A stretch of 64,000 nt of DNA, from NCBI GenBank assembly GCA_910586535.1, contig CAJUHS010000001.1, forward strand, positions 186,396 through 250,395. The letters run 5' to 3'. Below are positions 62,834-64,000 of the stretch, piece by piece. Under the pieces are notes generated by a model. It was given only the letters and a program-made list of their open reading frames with translations. It was not told the DNA's origin and did not search any database. The stretch's first letter is position 1. The number at the start of each line of letters is the position of its first letter. The position numbers were made by a program, and so were the translations under genes. Source of the stretch: an uncultured Oscillospiraceae bacterium. Lineage in GTDB: Bacteria > Bacillota > Clostridia > Oscillospirales > Ruminococcaceae.

Positions 62834-64000
62834 ATGAGTAAAAAAATTGTTCTTAATCAGATCGGATATTGCCGCACCATGAACAAAACCGCCGCTTTTG
62901 TCGGCATTGCGGACGACTTCTCAGTTGTGGACGCTCTGACCGGCAGAACCGTATTTCAGGCGGCGGCTGCCAAACCCGTTTCCGACAAAGCTTCGTCCGA
63001 TACTGTTTCGGTCATGGACTTTTCAAAGCTCGACCGCTGCGGAAGCTACTATATCCGCGCCGGCAGACGGCGTTCTCCCGTCTTTTCCATATCGGAAAAG
63101 CCTTACAGCGAACTGAAAACCGCGCTGCTGAAAGGGCTTTACTATAATCGCTGCGCTTCACTTGACAAGCGCTACGCGGGCGAATACGCCCACGAGTCCT
63201 GCCACACTGAACTTGTGCCCCTGTTCGACTCACCTGCGAAGCGGCTTGATGTAAGCGGAGGCTGGCACGATTCAGGAGGATACGGCAAATACACTGTTTG
63301 TACCTGCGTTACTCTCGGACATCTTCTGTACGCCTATATGCTGTTCCCGGAAAGCTTTACCGAAAGCACGGATATTCCTGAATCCGGCAGCGAAGTACCC
63401 GACATACTCAGCGAATGCCGCGTGGGGCTTGAATGGCTGCTTAAAATGCAGGCGCGGGACGGAGGAGTTTACCACAAGGTATCTTCCGTGAAAACAGTTG
63501 CCATTATTATGCCTGAAGACGACATTACGGAACAGTTCGTTTTCCCACGTTCACATCAGGCTGCCGCCTGTTTCTGCGCGGTAACTTCCCTTGCTTCGAG
63601 AGTGTTCCGAAGCGTTGACGGAGAATTTTCCGGCAGACTTCATGAGGCTTCCATAAACGCTTGGATATGGCTCATGAACAATCCGCACTACGAGCCTTTT
63701 GAGCCTCCTCCGACAACGGCGATAAGCGCGGCGGGCGACTTCTACGACAGCGATCCCGACGATGAGATGTTCTGGGCTGTGTGCGAACTGTACGAAACTA
63801 CTGGCGACAAGGCTTTCCACGATAAGATAATGTCTCTTTACGGGCACGTCAGCGCCACAGGCTTTGTGAACCGCGCAAACGGCGGCTTCGGAGCAGCTGC
63901 TTACCTTTTCGGAGAGCAGCCCAAAAACGAATTTGTGGAGCAATCCATAAGGCTTCAGCTCAGGATAAGAGCGGATAATCTGTACAGCCTGAGCCGCAAA
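62834..64000 (+). CDS. Family 9 glycoside hydrolase, cytoplasmic-looking, partial
   Basis: The first 389 residues are visible; the gene continues past the window. Residues about 1-90 form the N-terminal Ig-like (CelD_N) domain (KKIVLNQIGYCRTMNKTAAF). The (alpha/alpha)6 barrel follows (KGLYYNRCASLDKRYAGEYA, VSGGWHDSGGYGKYTVCTCV). In GH9 this last motif is normally DAGD, whose second Asp is the catalytic base; here D146-S-G-G149 puts Gly there. There is no signal peptide, so it may act on imported cello-oligosaccharides or be catalytically altered. The catalytic acid region lies outside the window. Confidence 0.88.
   Translation, partial: MSKKIVLNQIGYCRTMNKTAAFVGIADDFSVVDALTGRTVFQAAAAKPVSDKASSDTVSVMDFSKLDRCGSYYIRAGRRRSPVFSISEKPYSELKTALLKGLYYNRCASLDKRYAGEYAHESCHTELVPLFDSPAKRLDVSGGWHDSGGYGKYTVCTCVTLGHLLYAYMLFPESFTESTDIPESGSEVPDILSECRVGLEWLLKMQARDGGVYHKVSSVKTVAIIMPEDDITEQFVFPRSHQAAACFCAVTSLASRVFRSVDGEFSGRLHEASINAWIWLMNNPHYEPFEPPPTTAISAAGDFYDSDPDDEMFWAVCELYETTGDKAFHDKIMSLYGHVSATGFVNRANGGFGAAAYLFGEQPKNEFVEQSIRLQLRIRADNLYSLSRK

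Overview
The window looks like part of the chromosome of an anaerobic, low-GC Gram-positive member of the Clostridia, most likely a fibre-degrading Ruminococcus or close relative in the Ruminococcaceae/Oscillospiraceae. The grounds are a group B [FeFe]-hydrogenase with a putative sensory hydrogenase, sporulation-lineage genes (spoVT, yabP, yabQ, divIC), the Firmicutes rimP-nusA-ylxR-ylxQ-infB order, DUF6062 and DUF4830 proteins, a family 9 glycoside hydrolase, and many sigma-A promoters with TTGACA/TATAAT boxes spaced by 17 bp. No tRNA, rRNA, CRISPR array, intact insertion sequence or prophage was found. Most of the window is core genome.

Layout. 1-3.4 kb (minus): hydrogen metabolism (sensory-type hydrogenase cut by the window edge, thioredoxin-like ferredoxin, group B hydrogenase, YbaK deacylase), with a cluster of four palindromes between two of the genes. 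3.6-8.4 kb: a lipoprotein converging on an HtrA protease, a decayed GHKL-kinase remnant, a cytoplasmic sugar-binding-type domain fused to GGDEF, and a small unknown protein. 8.5-13.3 kb: an ABC-2/GldG/DUF4340 export operon. 13.5-23.6 kb: one long minus-strand operon for transcription and translation (rimP, nusA, ylxR, ylxQ, infB, rbfA, nrnA, truB, ribF, gltX) from one strong promoter with a 15-bp leader hairpin. 23.6-30.3 kb (mainly plus): HD-GYP protein, fructokinase, an unexplained 0.67-kb gap, DIP1984 protein, sodium:solute symporter, spoVT. 30.4-35.1 kb: yabP-yabQ-divIC-S1 block, guaB, a methyltransferase. 35.3-43.2 kb: two ABC export systems (MacAB-like tripartite and a heterodimeric type I exporter). 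43.5-48.4 kb: rplM-rpsI with a leader, DUF6062, hydrolase-OGG pair, tautomerase, phosphoesterase.

48.4-64 kb is mixed: DacF-type carboxypeptidase, alanine racemase, a degenerate LCP protein, SLOG protein, FeoA, BirA, an MntP/YtaF protein, three lipoprotein solute-binding proteins (two clearly paralogous) with no permease genes nearby, and the start of an unusual GH9 enzyme without a signal peptide.

The more unusual observations are: two related palindromic elements (about 100-120 bp) in two divergent intergenic regions; a perfect catabolite-repression (cre) consensus overlapping the -35 box of a solute-binding-protein gene and a near match at the fructokinase promoter; two genes (dacF, alr) whose only good Shine-Dalgarno sequence is separated from the start codon by a predicted stem; the GH9 enzyme with Gly at the usual catalytic-base Asp; a cytosolic LacI-like sensor fused to GGDEF; and a possible attenuator at the head of the nusA operon. 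All functional statements rest on reading the sequence and on recall of protein families; no database search was run.
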